This document shows, piece by piece, positions 33,813 through 42,298 of a stretch of DNA of 64,000 bases (its first letter is position 1; every line of letters begins with the position of its first letter). A program made the position numbers and the translations under genes. The stretch lies in contig CAVQBJ010000008.1 in assembly GCA_963710725.1 (NCBI GenBank), positions 992,001-1,056,000 of the forward strand. Direction: 5' to 3'. Under the pieces are notes generated by a model that made no database searches, was not told where the DNA came from, and saw only the letters and a list, made by a program, of their open reading frames with translations. The stretch comes from CAVQBJ01 sp963710725. Lineage in GTDB: Bacteria > Actinomycetota > Thermoleophilia > Solirubrobacterales > Solirubrobacteraceae.

Positions 33813-34481
33813 TCACCCCCCGAACGCCAGCGTCCCGTACGGCAGGTTGAGCACCCCCTGACTCCCCACCGGATGCGACTTGTCCACGCCGCTGTTCGCG
33901 TGCGTGAGCATCGTGACGAACACCCCGCTGCGCCCACCGGGCGAATGCGGATCGAGTCGCAGCACGTCGCGACCGTCCACCACCTGCGCCCCGCGCCGGG
34001 TGGTGAACAGGATCTCGTAGCCGGACGGGTTGTTCTGCCCACTCACCACGTTCACGCGCTCCTCGCCCTCCCCGATGAGCGCGAAGTCCGGGTACTCCCG
34101 CGCAAGCCCGGCGACGACGTTCGTGGCATAGACCGGCAGGAACCCGCTCGGACGACCGGCGTAAGGGGGAAGCATGAGCGGGCCGACGGCGAAGAGGTTC
34201 TGCAGCGTCCCGCCGGGACCATCGGCCTCGAGGCGCACGTATTCGCCGTCGATCGGAAGGCGATGCGACAGTGACCGGTAGCGAAACGAGAACGGCACCG
34301 GCCCGCCATGGCTGTAGGTCGAGTCGATGACGGTGAGGACCACGGCGATCACGAGCGCAAGGAAGACCGCGACCCCGGCGACGACGATCACGCGCCAGCC
34401 GCGTCCGGCCGCCCGCCATCGCGGCGCGACCAGCTCACCGAGCGTCGGCGCGTACTCGCGCTTGAGCGGGATCGAGGGCAT
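33813..34481 (-). CDS. Single-pass membrane protein of unknown function
   Basis: A 222-residue protein with one membrane helix (VIVVAGVAVFLALVIAVVLT, about residues 31-50) after a basic N-terminus, then a soluble outer domain. Conserved-looking segments include VPFSFRYRSLSHRL, NNPSGYEILFTTRR and LNLPYGTLAFG. No family recognised. It converges on the sigma factor gene across the repeat-rich spacer. Confidence 0.62.
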   Translation of the reverse strand: MPSIPLKREYAPTLGELVAPRWRAAGRGWRVIVVAGVAVFLALVIAVVLTVIDSTYSHGGPVPFSFRYRSLSHRLPIDGEYVRLEADGPGGTLQNLFAVGPLMLPPYAGRPSGFLPVYATNVVAGLAREYPDFALIGEGEERVNVVSGQNNPSGYEILFTTRRGAQVVDGRDVLRLDPHSPGGRSGVFVTMLTHANSGVDKSHPVGSQGVLNLPYGTLAFGG

Positions 34482-34669
34482 GGACCGGAATCAGTCTAGG
34501 CCGGCGCTCACACGAGCCCGATGACCTTCAAGCGGCGCTGCGTACGCGCGCAGCGCGCCCAGCAGTCACGGGCGCTCACTCAACGCGTGTTCGACCACGG
34601 TGATCTTTCGGGCCATCCGCGCCGATTAAACATGTACGCAATGCAACCAAGTTCGCCTCAGTCAAGACG

Positions 34670-34960
34670 ATGCTTCCCGCTCCACACGAACACCACCTCA
34701 ACCTCACCCATCCCGTGCAGTACGACGCGCTGCAGCGCCGGGTGTGGATCCTCGGGCAGCGTTGTCACCACGGGGCGACGGGAGCGATCCTCGCTGGTGG
34801 CGGCGTGCTGGGCATTGTCCTCGGCCTGGCCCGACGCCACCAGCCGCCCCACACGGCCCACCTCGCGGCCACGCTCGCCACGGCGAGCGCCGGCGCGGTG
34901 CTGATGCTGCACGACTGGAAGGACCGAGAGGTCTGGTTCCGGGTCGGACCGGGCCTCTGA
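34670..34960 (+). CDS. Small membrane protein
   Basis: A 96-residue protein with two hydrophobic segments (ATGAILAGGGVLGIVLGLA and LAATLATASAGAVLMLHDW). No family recognised and no clear ribosome site before the ATG, so the start is tentative. Confidence 0.42.
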   Translation: MLPAPHEHHLNLTHPVQYDALQRRVWILGQRCHHGATGAILAGGGVLGIVLGLARRHQPPHTAHLAATLATASAGAVLMLHDWKDREVWFRVGPGL

Positions 34961-35026
34961 CAAAGGAGGCCGACCGCCCCGGCGGTCGCATGCATCGACG
35001 GCGCTCGCTAGGGTGCGCGAGAGCCG

Positions 35027-35662
35027 GTGAACTCGCCCTCCTCCACTGAGCCGCCGCCGCCCAGCGCCCTGAGCATGTCGCGCGTCGAGGCGTTCTCCGA
35101 CGGCGTCCTGGCCATCGCGGTCACGCTGCTCGTGTTCGACATCGGCGTGCCGTCCCCGCTCGCGCACGCCTCGCTCGGACACGCGCTCGCCGAGCGCTGG
35201 CCGCACTTCGTCGCCTACGCGGTGTCGTTCCTGACCATCGGGGTCATCTGGATCAACCACCACATCACGCTGCGGCGCCTGGCCACGGTCGACCACACGC
35301 TGCTCGTCCTCAACCTTCTGCTGTTGATGATCGTTGCCCTCCTCCCCTGGTCGACGTCGCTCATGGCGACCTACCTGCGCGAGTCCCAGGGTCAGCATCT
35401 CGCGGCCGCGATCTACGCCGGCTCGTTCCTGGCCATGTCCTGCGTGTTCTATGCGCTCCACCACCATTCGTTGGTGCGCCGCCCGCATGTGCTCACGCCA
35501 CAACTCGGCGAGGCCGAGCGCCGCGCGATCAAGAGGCGCAACCTCACTGGCCTGCCGCCCTACGTCGTGGCCACCGCGGCGGCGCCGCTGTCCTCGTACC
35601 TGACGCTCGCCATCTGCGGTGCGGTGGCCGTGTACTACGCGCTGCCGACCCGCTCGTCCTGA
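35027..35662 (+). CDS. TMEM175-family potassium channel
   Basis: A 211-residue protein of the TMEM175/DUF1211 family. The signature FSDGVLAIAVTLLVFDI lies in the first helix; about six membrane helices follow. Bacterial members form tetrameric potassium leak channels in which the isoleucine/leucine residues of this helix line the pore. GTG 35027 or ATG 35075 may be the start; the second lies directly before the signature. Confidence 0.82.
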   Translation: MNSPSSTEPPPPSALSMSRVEAFSDGVLAIAVTLLVFDIGVPSPLAHASLGHALAERWPHFVAYAVSFLTIGVIWINHHITLRRLATVDHTLLVLNLLLLMIVALLPWSTSLMATYLRESQGQHLAAAIYAGSFLAMSCVFYALHHHSLVRRPHVLTPQLGEAERRAIKRRNLTGLPPYVVATAAAPLSSYLTLAICGAVAVYYALPTRSS

Positions 35663-35682
35663 CCGGCCGGCGACGCGTCGCG

Positions 35683-36162
35683 CTAGGCGAGAACCGACTC
35701 CTCGTCGGCCGACGCGACCTCCTCGCACACCGGACACCACCAGCGCACCTGCAGCGGACCGCCGCACACCGCATGACGCGGTGCGTCCGCGGCCGCGGCG
35801 CCTTGCGTGCGCGCCGACCAGTCGGCGAGCAGGCGCAGCGCGTCGGCAAGCGCCTCGCCATCGGCGGTCAGGCGGTACTCGAAGCGCGGCGGGCGCTCGG
35901 AGTAGGGAGACGAGACGACGATCCCGTCGTCCTCGAGCTTGCGCAGGCGTGCGCTGAGGATGTTCGGCGCGATGCCGGCGACCCGCTCCTGCAACTCGCC
36001 GTAGCGCCTGGGCCCGTCGAGCAGCGCGGCGATGACGACGAGCGACCAGCGGTCGCCAAGGCGCTCCGCGACGTTCGCCACCTGCGCAAGGGCGTCGGCA
36101 TTCTCGATGGGCACGCACCCACAATGACAGTCGACACGGTCGGTGTGTATAGTGACTTGCAT
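35683..36162 (-). CDS. HxlR-family regulator with cysteine clusters
   Basis: A 159-residue winged-helix regulator of the HxlR type (ERLGDRWSLVVIAALLDGPR RYGEL, then RLRKLEDDGIVV). The N-terminus has CHCGC and the C-terminus CGG plus CPVC, so it may sense thiols or bind zinc. ATG 36162 is preferred; its codon overlaps the ATG of the divergent protease gene (36161). An inverted repeat across both start codons is the likely binding site. Confidence 0.8.
   Translation of the reverse strand: MQVTIHTDRVDCHCGCVPIENADALAQVANVAERLGDRWSLVVIAALLDGPRRYGELQERVAGIAPNILSARLRKLEDDGIVVSSPYSERPPRFEYRLTADGEALADALRLLADWSARTQGAAAADAPRHAVCGGPLQVRWWCPVCEEVASADEESVLA
36124..36153 (+). promoter_or_regulatory. Promoter of the HtrA pair (leaderless)
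   Basis: ATGACA (36124-36129), 18-bp spacer and TATAGT (36148-36153) lie 7 nt before the ATG at 36161, so transcription should begin at or next to the start codon. Confidence 0.65.
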
Positions 36163-36171
36163 GTCGCAAGT
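36155..36171. promoter_or_regulatory. Inverted repeat over two divergent start codons
   Basis: ACTTGC and GCAAGT flank ATGTC. The site covers the first codons of both the HxlR gene and the HtrA-like gene and the start of transcription, so a bound dimer would block both. Confidence 0.6.
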
Positions 36172-37027
36172 AACAAGTCTGACCGTACAGCTCGGGCCGT
36201 CGATCGTCGGCCTGCGTCGCGGAGCGCGCCGCGGCTCGGGCCTCCTCGTCGCCCAGGACCGCATCGCGGTCCTCGCCCACTCGATCTCCCGTCCCCCCGT
36301 CGAGCTCGTCTACTCCGACGGCGATGCCGTGGACGGCGAGCTCATCGGCGTGGATCGTCGTCATCGCGTCGCCGTGCTGGGCGCCCCGAGCGGCGAGCGC
36401 CCGATCGTGCGCTGGGCCGAGGCGGCCCCCGAGATCGGCGATCCCGTCTTCGCGCTCGCCAATCCGGGCGCGACCGGGTTGCGGATCACCGAGGGCCGCG
36501 TGTCGAGCGGGCCGCTCACCGTGCGCGGCCGCCACGGCCGCGCCGTCGAGGGCGTGATCGAGCACACCGCGCCGCTGCCGCGCGGCTCCGGCGGCGGGCC
36601 GCTCGTCGACGAGACCGGCGCGGTGCTCGGCGTCAACGTCCTCCGCGCCGACCCGGGCTTCCTGCTCGCGCTCCCGGCGGCCGTCGTGCGCTCGTCGATC
36701 GACCGCGTTCTCCAGGGCGGAGAGCAGGCCGGCCATCTGGGCGTCGCGCTCGTCCCCCCACGCGCGAGCCGCCGCATGCGAGCCGCGGTCGGGCTGCCGC
36801 CGCGCGACGGCCTGCTCGTGCGCGAGATCGAGGAGGGCGGACCGGCCGATCGTGCCGGGGTGCAGGCCGGCGACCTCCTCGTCGGCATCGGCGAGACCGA
36901 CCTGCGTGAGATCGATGATGTGCACGCCGCGATCGACGCCGCCGACGACACGGTGTCGGTCCGCATCGTGCGGGGCACCGACGAGCTCGAGCTGTCCGTG
37001 CCGCTCGGCGCCGCAGAGCCGGCATGA
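36161..37027 (+). CDS. HtrA-like protein lacking the catalytic Asp
   Basis: A 288-residue trypsin-fold plus PDZ protein. His (VLAHSIS) and Ser (PRGSGGGPL) of the triad are present, but where the neighbour has TDLAVL this one has HRVAVL, so the catalytic Asp is Arg. The C-terminal PDZ domain (LVREIEEGGPADRAGVQAGD) is intact. No signal peptide or membrane helix is seen, so it is cytoplasmic. It may regulate or present substrates to the active protease next to it, whose ATG overlaps its stop. Confidence 0.78.
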   Translation: MSQVTSLTVQLGPSIVGLRRGARRGSGLLVAQDRIAVLAHSISRPPVELVYSDGDAVDGELIGVDRRHRVAVLGAPSGERPIVRWAEAAPEIGDPVFALANPGATGLRITEGRVSSGPLTVRGRHGRAVEGVIEHTAPLPRGSGGGPLVDETGAVLGVNVLRADPGFLLALPAAVVRSSIDRVLQGGEQAGHLGVALVPPRASRRMRAAVGLPPRDGLLVREIEEGGPADRAGVQAGDLLVGIGETDLREIDDVHAAIDAADDTVSVRIVRGTDELELSVPLGAAEPA

Positions 37028-38004
37028 GCGCCGGGACGATCGAGCGCGACGCCGCCGCCCTCGACGCGTACAGCACGGTCGTCGTCGATGTCGCCGAGAC
37101 GCTCGCGCCGTCGGTGGCCAACCTGCGACTCGTCGCGCACCGGCGCGACGGCCGTCAGGTCACGACCGGTGCCGGCAGCGCGATCGTGCTCAGCGACGAC
37201 GGATTCCTGCTCACCTCGGCGCACGTCGTGGCGGGTCGCCGGCGGTCCGCCTCCTCGCGCCGCGGCGTCGCCTCGTTCACCGACGGGCGCGAGCTCCCCT
37301 TTGCCGTGGTCGGCGCCGATCCGCTCACCGACCTGGCCGTGCTGCGCACCGAGGACGGCGGGCTCGCGCCGGCCGAGCTCGGAGACGCCTCCCAGCTGCG
37401 CGTCGGCCAGCTCGTGGTGGCGATCGGGAATCCGAACGGCTTCGCTGGGTCGGTGACCGCCGGCGTCATCTCGGCGCTCGGCCGCTCGCTGCCGGCGCGC
37501 GCGAGCGGAGTCGCGCGCACGATCGACGAGGTCATCCAGACCGACGCCGCCCTCAATCCCGGCAACTCCGGCGGGGCGCTCGCCGACAGCCTCGCGCGCG
37601 TCGTCGGCGTCAACACCGCGCTCGCCGGCATCGGCCTCGGGCTCGCCGTGCCGATCAACCACGCCACGCGCCGGATCATCGCCGCGCTCATGACCGAGGG
37701 CCGCGTGCGCCGGGCCTACCTCGGCCTCGCGGGGGCGTCGCGCCCACTGCCGCCGGCGGCCCGCGCGGCCTGGGGCCCCGACGGCTGCCTCGAGCTCGCC
37801 GAGGTCATCCCCGACACGCCGGCCGCACGGGCCGGCCTGCACGCCGGCGACCTGCTCGTCCAGCTCGACCGCACGCGCATCACCGGCGTCGCCGACCTCC
37901 TCGCACTGCTCGAGCACGAGGTGATCGGCACCCACCTCACCGCCGTCATCCTGCGCGACGGTCTCGAGCGCCGCCTGCAGGTCGTCCCGACCGAGCTCGG
38001 CTGA
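37024..38004 (+). CDS. HtrA/DegP-type serine protease, cytoplasmic
   Basis: A 326-residue protease. Triad: His in LLTSAHVV, Asp in DPLTDLAVL, Ser in NPGNSGGAL; C-terminal PDZ with AEVIPDTPAARAGLHAGDLL. No export signal is visible, unlike classic HtrA. Translationally coupled (ATGA) to the Asp-less homologue and under the same HxlR-linked promoter. Confidence 0.86.
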   Translation: MSAGTIERDAAALDAYSTVVVDVAETLAPSVANLRLVAHRRDGRQVTTGAGSAIVLSDDGFLLTSAHVVAGRRRSASSRRGVASFTDGRELPFAVVGADPLTDLAVLRTEDGGLAPAELGDASQLRVGQLVVAIGNPNGFAGSVTAGVISALGRSLPARASGVARTIDEVIQTDAALNPGNSGGALADSLARVVGVNTALAGIGLGLAVPINHATRRIIAALMTEGRVRRAYLGLAGASRPLPPAARAAWGPDGCLELAEVIPDTPAARAGLHAGDLLVQLDRTRITGVADLLALLEHEVIGTHLTAVILRDGLERRLQVVPTELG

Positions 38005-38108
38005 GCGACACCGCCGCGCGGCCCGCCCGCCGGCCGCGTCGGTCACGCGACAGACACGCCGCGTGACCCGCTGCCACCTCCGTGACCATCGCGTCACCCT
38101 CCGGCTCC

Positions 38109-38156
38109 GGGTGTGGTCGCTTGCGTCCCGCATAGGGGGCATACGGGAGCACACCC
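38109..38156 (+). repeat. 48-nt hairpin element, copy 2
   Basis: GGGTGTGGTC, 11 nt, GCATAGGG, 12 nt, CACACCC, starting 104 nt after the HtrA stop and in its orientation. CGTCACC lies 10 nt upstream. The surrounding 385-bp spacer also has several GTGACGCG-like words and the promoter of the next gene. Confidence 0.7.
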
Positions 38157-38317
38157 CGAGACGCGCGGCTCCCACGACCGCCCCACGACACACGCGCGCG
38201 CCCGCCGCGTGACGCGGACGGCGCATCGGTCACCGTCGCGGCACACTCGCGCGCCTGCCGCGTGACGCGCACGGCCATCGGCGCATGGGATCGCAATCAG
38301 CCAAGGCGGGGAGCCCC

Positions 38318-38346
38318 TTGACACCCGAGGGTCGCGTCCGTATATT
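38318..38346 (+). promoter_or_regulatory. Consensus promoter of the PadR/ABC operon
   Basis: TTGACA (38318-38323), 17-bp spacer and TATATT (38341-38346): a near-perfect housekeeping promoter about 45 bp before the PadR start. Confidence 0.8.
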
Positions 38347-38358
38347 CGCCCTCGAATA
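38343..38358. promoter_or_regulatory. Inverted repeat overlapping the -10 box, PadR operator candidate
   Basis: TATTCG, CCCT, CGAATA. It overlaps the -10 element and the transcription start, where a bound repressor would block polymerase. PadR genes usually control their own operon. Confidence 0.6.
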
Positions 38359-38389
38359 ATTAGACGCCGGATGTCCTAACCGAGGCAGC

Positions 38390-39016
38390 ATGACCCGCCG
38401 CAAGCTCAACAACCCCCTCGCCCTGGCCGTCCTCGGCCTCCTGCTCGAGCGCCCGATGCATCCGTACGAGATGTCCACGACCCTGCGCGAGCGCTCCAAG
38501 GAGCAGAGCATCAAGCTCAACTACGGCTCGCTGTACTCGGTCGTCGACTCACTGGCCCGCCACGACTTCATCCGCGCCCGCGAGACCATCCGCGAGGGCC
38601 GCCGGCCCGAGCGCACGATCTACGAGCTGACCGACGCCGGGCAGGCCGAGTACGTCGACTGGATGAGCGAGCTGCTCGCGGTGCCCGAGAAGGAGTACCC
38701 GCGCTTCGAGGCGGCGCTGTCGCTCATGCCGGGCCTGCCGCCCGAGGACGTCGTCGCGCTGCTGCGCGAGCGCACCAAGCGCCTCGAGCTCGAGCTGCTC
38801 TCGCTGCGCTCGCTGCACGAGTTCGCCGACAAGGAGGGCCTCCCGCGACTGTTCGTCGTCGAAGGCGAATACCACGCGGCGATGCTCGACGCCGAGCTCG
38901 CCTTCGTGCGCCGCCTGATCGCGGAGATCGAGGACGGCTCGATCGGCACGAAGCTGTGGCGCGAGCTGCACGACGACCCCGAGCACGGAGGTGAGCGCCT
39001 GCGCAGCGTCACCTAG
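38390..39016 (+). CDS. PadR-family repressor of the ABC exporter
   Basis: A 208-residue PadR regulator with a long C-terminal dimerisation region. N-terminus LALAVLGLLLERPMHPYEMS, then NYGSLYSVVDSLARHDFI and TIYELTDAGQAEYVDW. A consensus promoter and an operator-like repeat precede it. It lies 142 bp upstream of the DrrA-like gene on the same strand, the common arrangement for drug-responsive exporters. Confidence 0.87.
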   Translation: MTRRKLNNPLALAVLGLLLERPMHPYEMSTTLRERSKEQSIKLNYGSLYSVVDSLARHDFIRARETIREGRRPERTIYELTDAGQAEYVDWMSELLAVPEKEYPRFEAALSLMPGLPPEDVVALLRERTKRLELELLSLRSLHEFADKEGLPRLFVVEGEYHAAMLDAELAFVRRLIAEIEDGSIGTKLWRELHDDPEHGGERLRSVT

Positions 39017-39158
39017 CGAAACAAGAGCGGCTCCGAAGCGATGCGCGAACACCGCCTCGGAGCCTTCCTCGAGCGGTCTCGCCACCCGAGCCTCGCTTCT
39101 CACTGTAGGCGGGACCGGCTCGTTCGTCCATCCGACCACCACGGAGGTGGAAGCGAAC

Positions 39159-40172
39159 ATGCCGACCCCAACCGTCGCGGACGCTCCCGCGACGCCTTAC
39201 CCCATATCCACGGCGCCGGCCATCGAGGCCGTCGGCCTCGTCAAGCGCTATCCGGGCAAGCCGCCGGTCGTCGCGCTCGACGGCCTGGACCTGACCGTGC
39301 CGAGCGGCACGATCTTCGCTCTGCTGGGCCCCAACGGCGCCGGCAAGTCGACGACGATCCGCGTGCTCACGACGCTCTCGCGGCCGGACGCCGGCGCGGC
39401 CTGCGTCGCCGGTCACGACGTGCTCGCCGCGCCCGACCGCGTGCGCCGCGCGATCGGCGTGGTCGGGCAGAAGCCCGGCTTCGATCCGATCGCCACCGGC
39501 CGCGAGAACCTGATGCTCCAGGGCGCGATCTACGACCTGCGCGGTGCCGAGCTGCGACAGAGCGTGGAAAGGGCGTTGCGACGTGTTGACCTGCTCGACG
39601 CCGCCGACCGGGCCGCACGTACGTACTCCGGCGGGATGCAACGGCGTCTGGACATCGCGCTCGGGCTCCTGCACGGCCCGAGCGTGCTGTTCCTCGACGA
39701 GCCGACGACCGGGCTTGACCCCGAGGCGCGCGCGGCGCTGTGGGAGCAGATCGCCCGGCTGGCCCGGGACGAGCGCATCACGGTCCTGTTGACGACCCAC
39801 TATCTCGAGGAGGCCGACGCGCTCGCCGCCCACGTGGCGATCATCGACCGCGGCCGCGTCGTGGCGAGTGGGACACCGGACGCGCTCAAGCGCGAGCTGC
39901 ACGGTGACACGCTCCAGGTCGAGCTCGAGGCCGAGGCGTCGCCGGAGCTCGTCGCCGAGGCGCTCGCCCCGTTGCCGGTCACCGTCTCCGGACGCGTGCT
40001 GCGCGCCCACACATCCGACGGTGCCGCCGCGCTGCCGCGTGCGCTCGCCGCGCTCGCCGCGTGCGACCTGGGGGTGAGCGCGGCCACGATCGCGCGTCCG
40101 TCGCTCGATGACGTCTACCTGCACCACGCCGGCCGCTCGCTGCGCGAGGCCAACCGGGAGGAGATCCGATGA
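39159..40172 (+). CDS. DrrA-type ABC transporter ATPase
   Basis: A 337-residue ATPase: Walker A GPNGAGKST, signature YSGGMQRRLDIALGL, Walker B VLFLDEPTTGLD, H-loop TTHYLEEAD, and the C-terminal domain of drug/daunorubicin-type exporters. The ATG at 39159 follows a GGAGG site (ACGGAGGTGG). It couples by a 4-bp overlap to the permease. Confidence 0.9.
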   Translation: MPTPTVADAPATPYPISTAPAIEAVGLVKRYPGKPPVVALDGLDLTVPSGTIFALLGPNGAGKSTTIRVLTTLSRPDAGAACVAGHDVLAAPDRVRRAIGVVGQKPGFDPIATGRENLMLQGAIYDLRGAELRQSVERALRRVDLLDAADRAARTYSGGMQRRLDIALGLLHGPSVLFLDEPTTGLDPEARAALWEQIARLARDERITVLLTTHYLEEADALAAHVAIIDRGRVVASGTPDALKRELHGDTLQVELEAEASPELVAEALAPLPVTVSGRVLRAHTSDGAAALPRALAALAACDLGVSAATIARPSLDDVYLHHAGRSLREANREEIR

Positions 40173-40942
40173 GCATCGTCAACCAGACCCGCTACGTGAC
40201 CCTGCGCTACGTGCGGGCGTTCGTGCGCCAGCCGGCGTGGGTGCTGATCACGCTCGTGCAGCCGATCATCTGGCTGCTGCTGTTCGGCGCGCTGTTCAAG
40301 CGCGTGATCGAGATCCCGGGCTTTCAGACGAGCTCGTACCTGGACTTCCTCGCCCCCGGCGTGCTGATGATGACCGCGATCAACTCGGCCGGCTGGAACG
40401 GGATGTCCTTCATCGAGGACATGAACCGCGGGGTGATGGACCGCCTGCTCGCCTCGCCGGTATGGCGTCCCGCGCTCACGGTGGGCAGCCTCGTCTACGG
40501 CGCGCTCACGATCACGGCGCAGTCGCTCATCATCGTCGCCATCACGCTGTTGGCCGGCGGCGCGATCCCCGGCGGCGTCGGCGGCGTGATCGCACTGATC
40601 GTGATCGCCTGCCTCGTCGGGGCGACGTTCGCGGCGCTGTCCAACGCGCTGGCGCTGGTCGCGCGCGAGCGCGAGACGCTGATCGGCGCCGTCACGCTGG
40701 TGATCCTGCCGCTCACGTTCCTCTCGGGCGCGTTCATGAAGCCGACGCTGGGCGCCCCGTGGATCGCCGATGTCGCCCGCTTCAACCCCGTCAACTGGGC
40801 CGTGGAGGCCGGGCGCTCGGCCGCAAGCGCACACGTCGACTGGGGCCTGGTCGGGTCGCGGGTCGGCTATCTGGCGCTGCTCCTCGCCGCCAGCGTGTGG
40901 CTGGCCGGACGCGCGTTCAGCGCCTATCAACGGTCGCTGTGA
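40169..40942 (+). CDS. ABC-2 type permease (DrrB-like)
   Basis: A 257-residue permease with six hydrophobic segments, an ABC-2 fold (LVQPIIWLLLFGALFKRV; LPLTFLSGAFMKPT). Works with the preceding ATPase to export a lipid or drug. Starts within the ATPase stop. Confidence 0.87.
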   Translation: MSIVNQTRYVTLRYVRAFVRQPAWVLITLVQPIIWLLLFGALFKRVIEIPGFQTSSYLDFLAPGVLMMTAINSAGWNGMSFIEDMNRGVMDRLLASPVWRPALTVGSLVYGALTITAQSLIIVAITLLAGGAIPGGVGGVIALIVIACLVGATFAALSNALALVARERETLIGAVTLVILPLTFLSGAFMKPTLGAPWIADVARFNPVNWAVEAGRSAASAHVDWGLVGSRVGYLALLLAASVWLAGRAFSAYQRSL

Positions 40943-40949
40943 GACCCCC

Positions 40950-41225
40950 TTACTCCCCGACCGAGAACAGGGCCTCGAGGTCGTGGCGCGAGTAGGCGGC
41001 GAAGGCGACCATCGTCTGCGTGCGCACGACTCCATCGAGCTGGCCGAGCTGGCCGGCGATCACGTCGGCGAGCTGATCGTGGTGGGCGACGCGCACGATC
41101 ACCACGAAGTCCCACTGGCCGGTGACCGAGTAGGCCTCGGCCACGCCGTCGATGCCGGCGAGGTCGCCGCCGAGCGTGGCCATCGCGTCGCGCTCGGCCT
41201 CGATGAGCACGATCGCGTGCGTCAT
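40950..41225 (-). CDS. Stand-alone Lrp/AsnC ligand-binding domain
   Basis: A 91-residue alpha/beta (RAM) domain: AIVLIEAERDAMATLGGDLA, then VTGQWDFVVIVRVAHHDQL. It lacks the DNA-binding half of Lrp. Small-molecule (amino acid) sensing or oligomer assembly is known for such proteins. Its start overlaps the stop of the hydrolase gene, so they form an operon. Confidence 0.82.
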   Translation of the reverse strand: MTHAIVLIEAERDAMATLGGDLAGIDGVAEAYSVTGQWDFVVIVRVAHHDQLADVIAGQLGQLDGVVRTQTMVAFAAYSRHDLEALFSVGE

Positions 41226-41899
41226 GGCGCGTGGGTCCCGCCGGGGTCGAGGACGACGACCTTCGAGGAGGTCGCACCCTCGACGTCGGCCTTGAAGGCC
41301 TGCGCGTCGGTCTCGATCGGCGGGAAGGTGTTGTAGTGGATGGGGACGACCTCCCGGGCGCCGATGAGCCGCGCGGCCTCGACGGCGTCGTGGCGGTCCA
41401 TCGTGTAGTGCCCGCCGATGCAGACGAGCGCGACGTCGATCGGGTCGCGGCGCCCGACCAGCGACAGGTCTGAGAACAGCGCGGTGTCGCCGGTGTGGTA
41501 GATCGTCTTGCCGCCGAAGCTGATGAGCAGGCCGGCGGGCGTGTTGACGGTGCCCTTCGGCGTCGTCGAGGTGTGCCACGCGGGCACGAGCTTGGCCCAG
41601 CCCCAGTCGAAGGCGACCGTGCCGCCGAGGTTCGGGTCGTGCAGCTTCTCGACGCCGTCGCCGCCGAGCTCGCCGGCGAGCTCGACGATCGCCAGCACCT
41701 CCGCCCCCGTGCGCTTGGCGATCGCGACGGTGTCGCCGAGGTGGTCGACGTGCCCGTGGGTGAGCAGGATCGCGTCCGCGCTCACCTCGTCGGCGCTCGC
41801 CGCGGCCTTCGGGTTGCCGGTCAGGAACGGATCGACGAGCACCGTGGTCCCGTCGTGCGTCAGCTGGATGGCCGAATGGCCCAGGTAGCGGATCTCCAC
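41222..41899 (-). CDS. Metallo-beta-lactamase fold hydrolase (UPF0173)
   Basis: A 225-residue metal-dependent hydrolase. Zinc ligands are in LTHGHVDHLGD, a later PAWH, TGDTAL and PIHYNTFP. N-terminus MEIRYLGHSAIQL is typical of the UPF0173 family. Substrate unknown. Flanked by a small conserved gene 2 bp upstream and the AsnC domain downstream. Confidence 0.87.
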   Translation of the reverse strand: MEIRYLGHSAIQLTHDGTTVLVDPFLTGNPKAAASADEVSADAILLTHGHVDHLGDTVAIAKRTGAEVLAIVELAGELGGDGVEKLHDPNLGGTVAFDWGWAKLVPAWHTSTTPKGTVNTPAGLLISFGGKTIYHTGDTALFSDLSLVGRRDPIDVALVCIGGHYTMDRHDAVEAARLIGAREVVPIHYNTFPPIETDAQAFKADVEGATSSKVVVLDPGGTHAP

Positions 41900-41901
41900 G
41901 G

Positions 41902-42267
41902 TTACTGCTCCTCCTCCTCGGTGGATGGGCTGGGGGCCGTGCCGCCGGCCCGCACGTTCTGGAGCTCGTGGGCGAGCTCGAAGCCGACGGCGACCCCCAC
42001 GAGCATGCCGAGGCGAGTCTCCTCGGCGACGAGCGTGCGCACGGCGGCCAGGCGCTCCTGCGTGTCCTCGCCGAGGGCGGCCTTGGCCACCTCGGACTCG
42101 TGCGCATCGCCGAACCAGCCCCCGGCGGCGAGCGACTCGGCGAGCACGCGCTGCAGGCTCGGCGCCGCGTGGGTCACCACCTCCTGCGCATGGGCGAGGC
42201 GTTCGGGCTCGCGCAGCGCGGCCACGGCGGCATCGACCTCGGCAGCGGTGTAGGGGGGATCGGGCAC
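41902..42267 (-). CDS. Small conserved helical protein
   Basis: A 121-residue, mainly helical, acidic protein (EVDAAVAALREPERLAHAQE; GMLVGVAVGFELAHELQNV) ending in a Glu-rich tail. No function recognised. Close spacing (2 bp) to the UPF0173 gene implies co-expression. Confidence 0.65.
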   Translation of the reverse strand: MPDPPYTAAEVDAAVAALREPERLAHAQEVVTHAAPSLQRVLAESLAAGGWFGDAHESEVAKAALGEDTQERLAAVRTLVAEETRLGMLVGVAVGFELAHELQNVRAGGTAPSPSTEEEEQ

Positions 42268-42298
42268 GCCGCGGATGATGATACGGGCGCGCCGCCGC

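Noticed and set aside
34658..36925. 755-residue open frame on the minus strand
   Set aside because: Antisense shadow of the TMEM175, HxlR and HtrA genes; low-complexity Arg/Gly/Ala composition typical of the unused frames of high-GC DNA.
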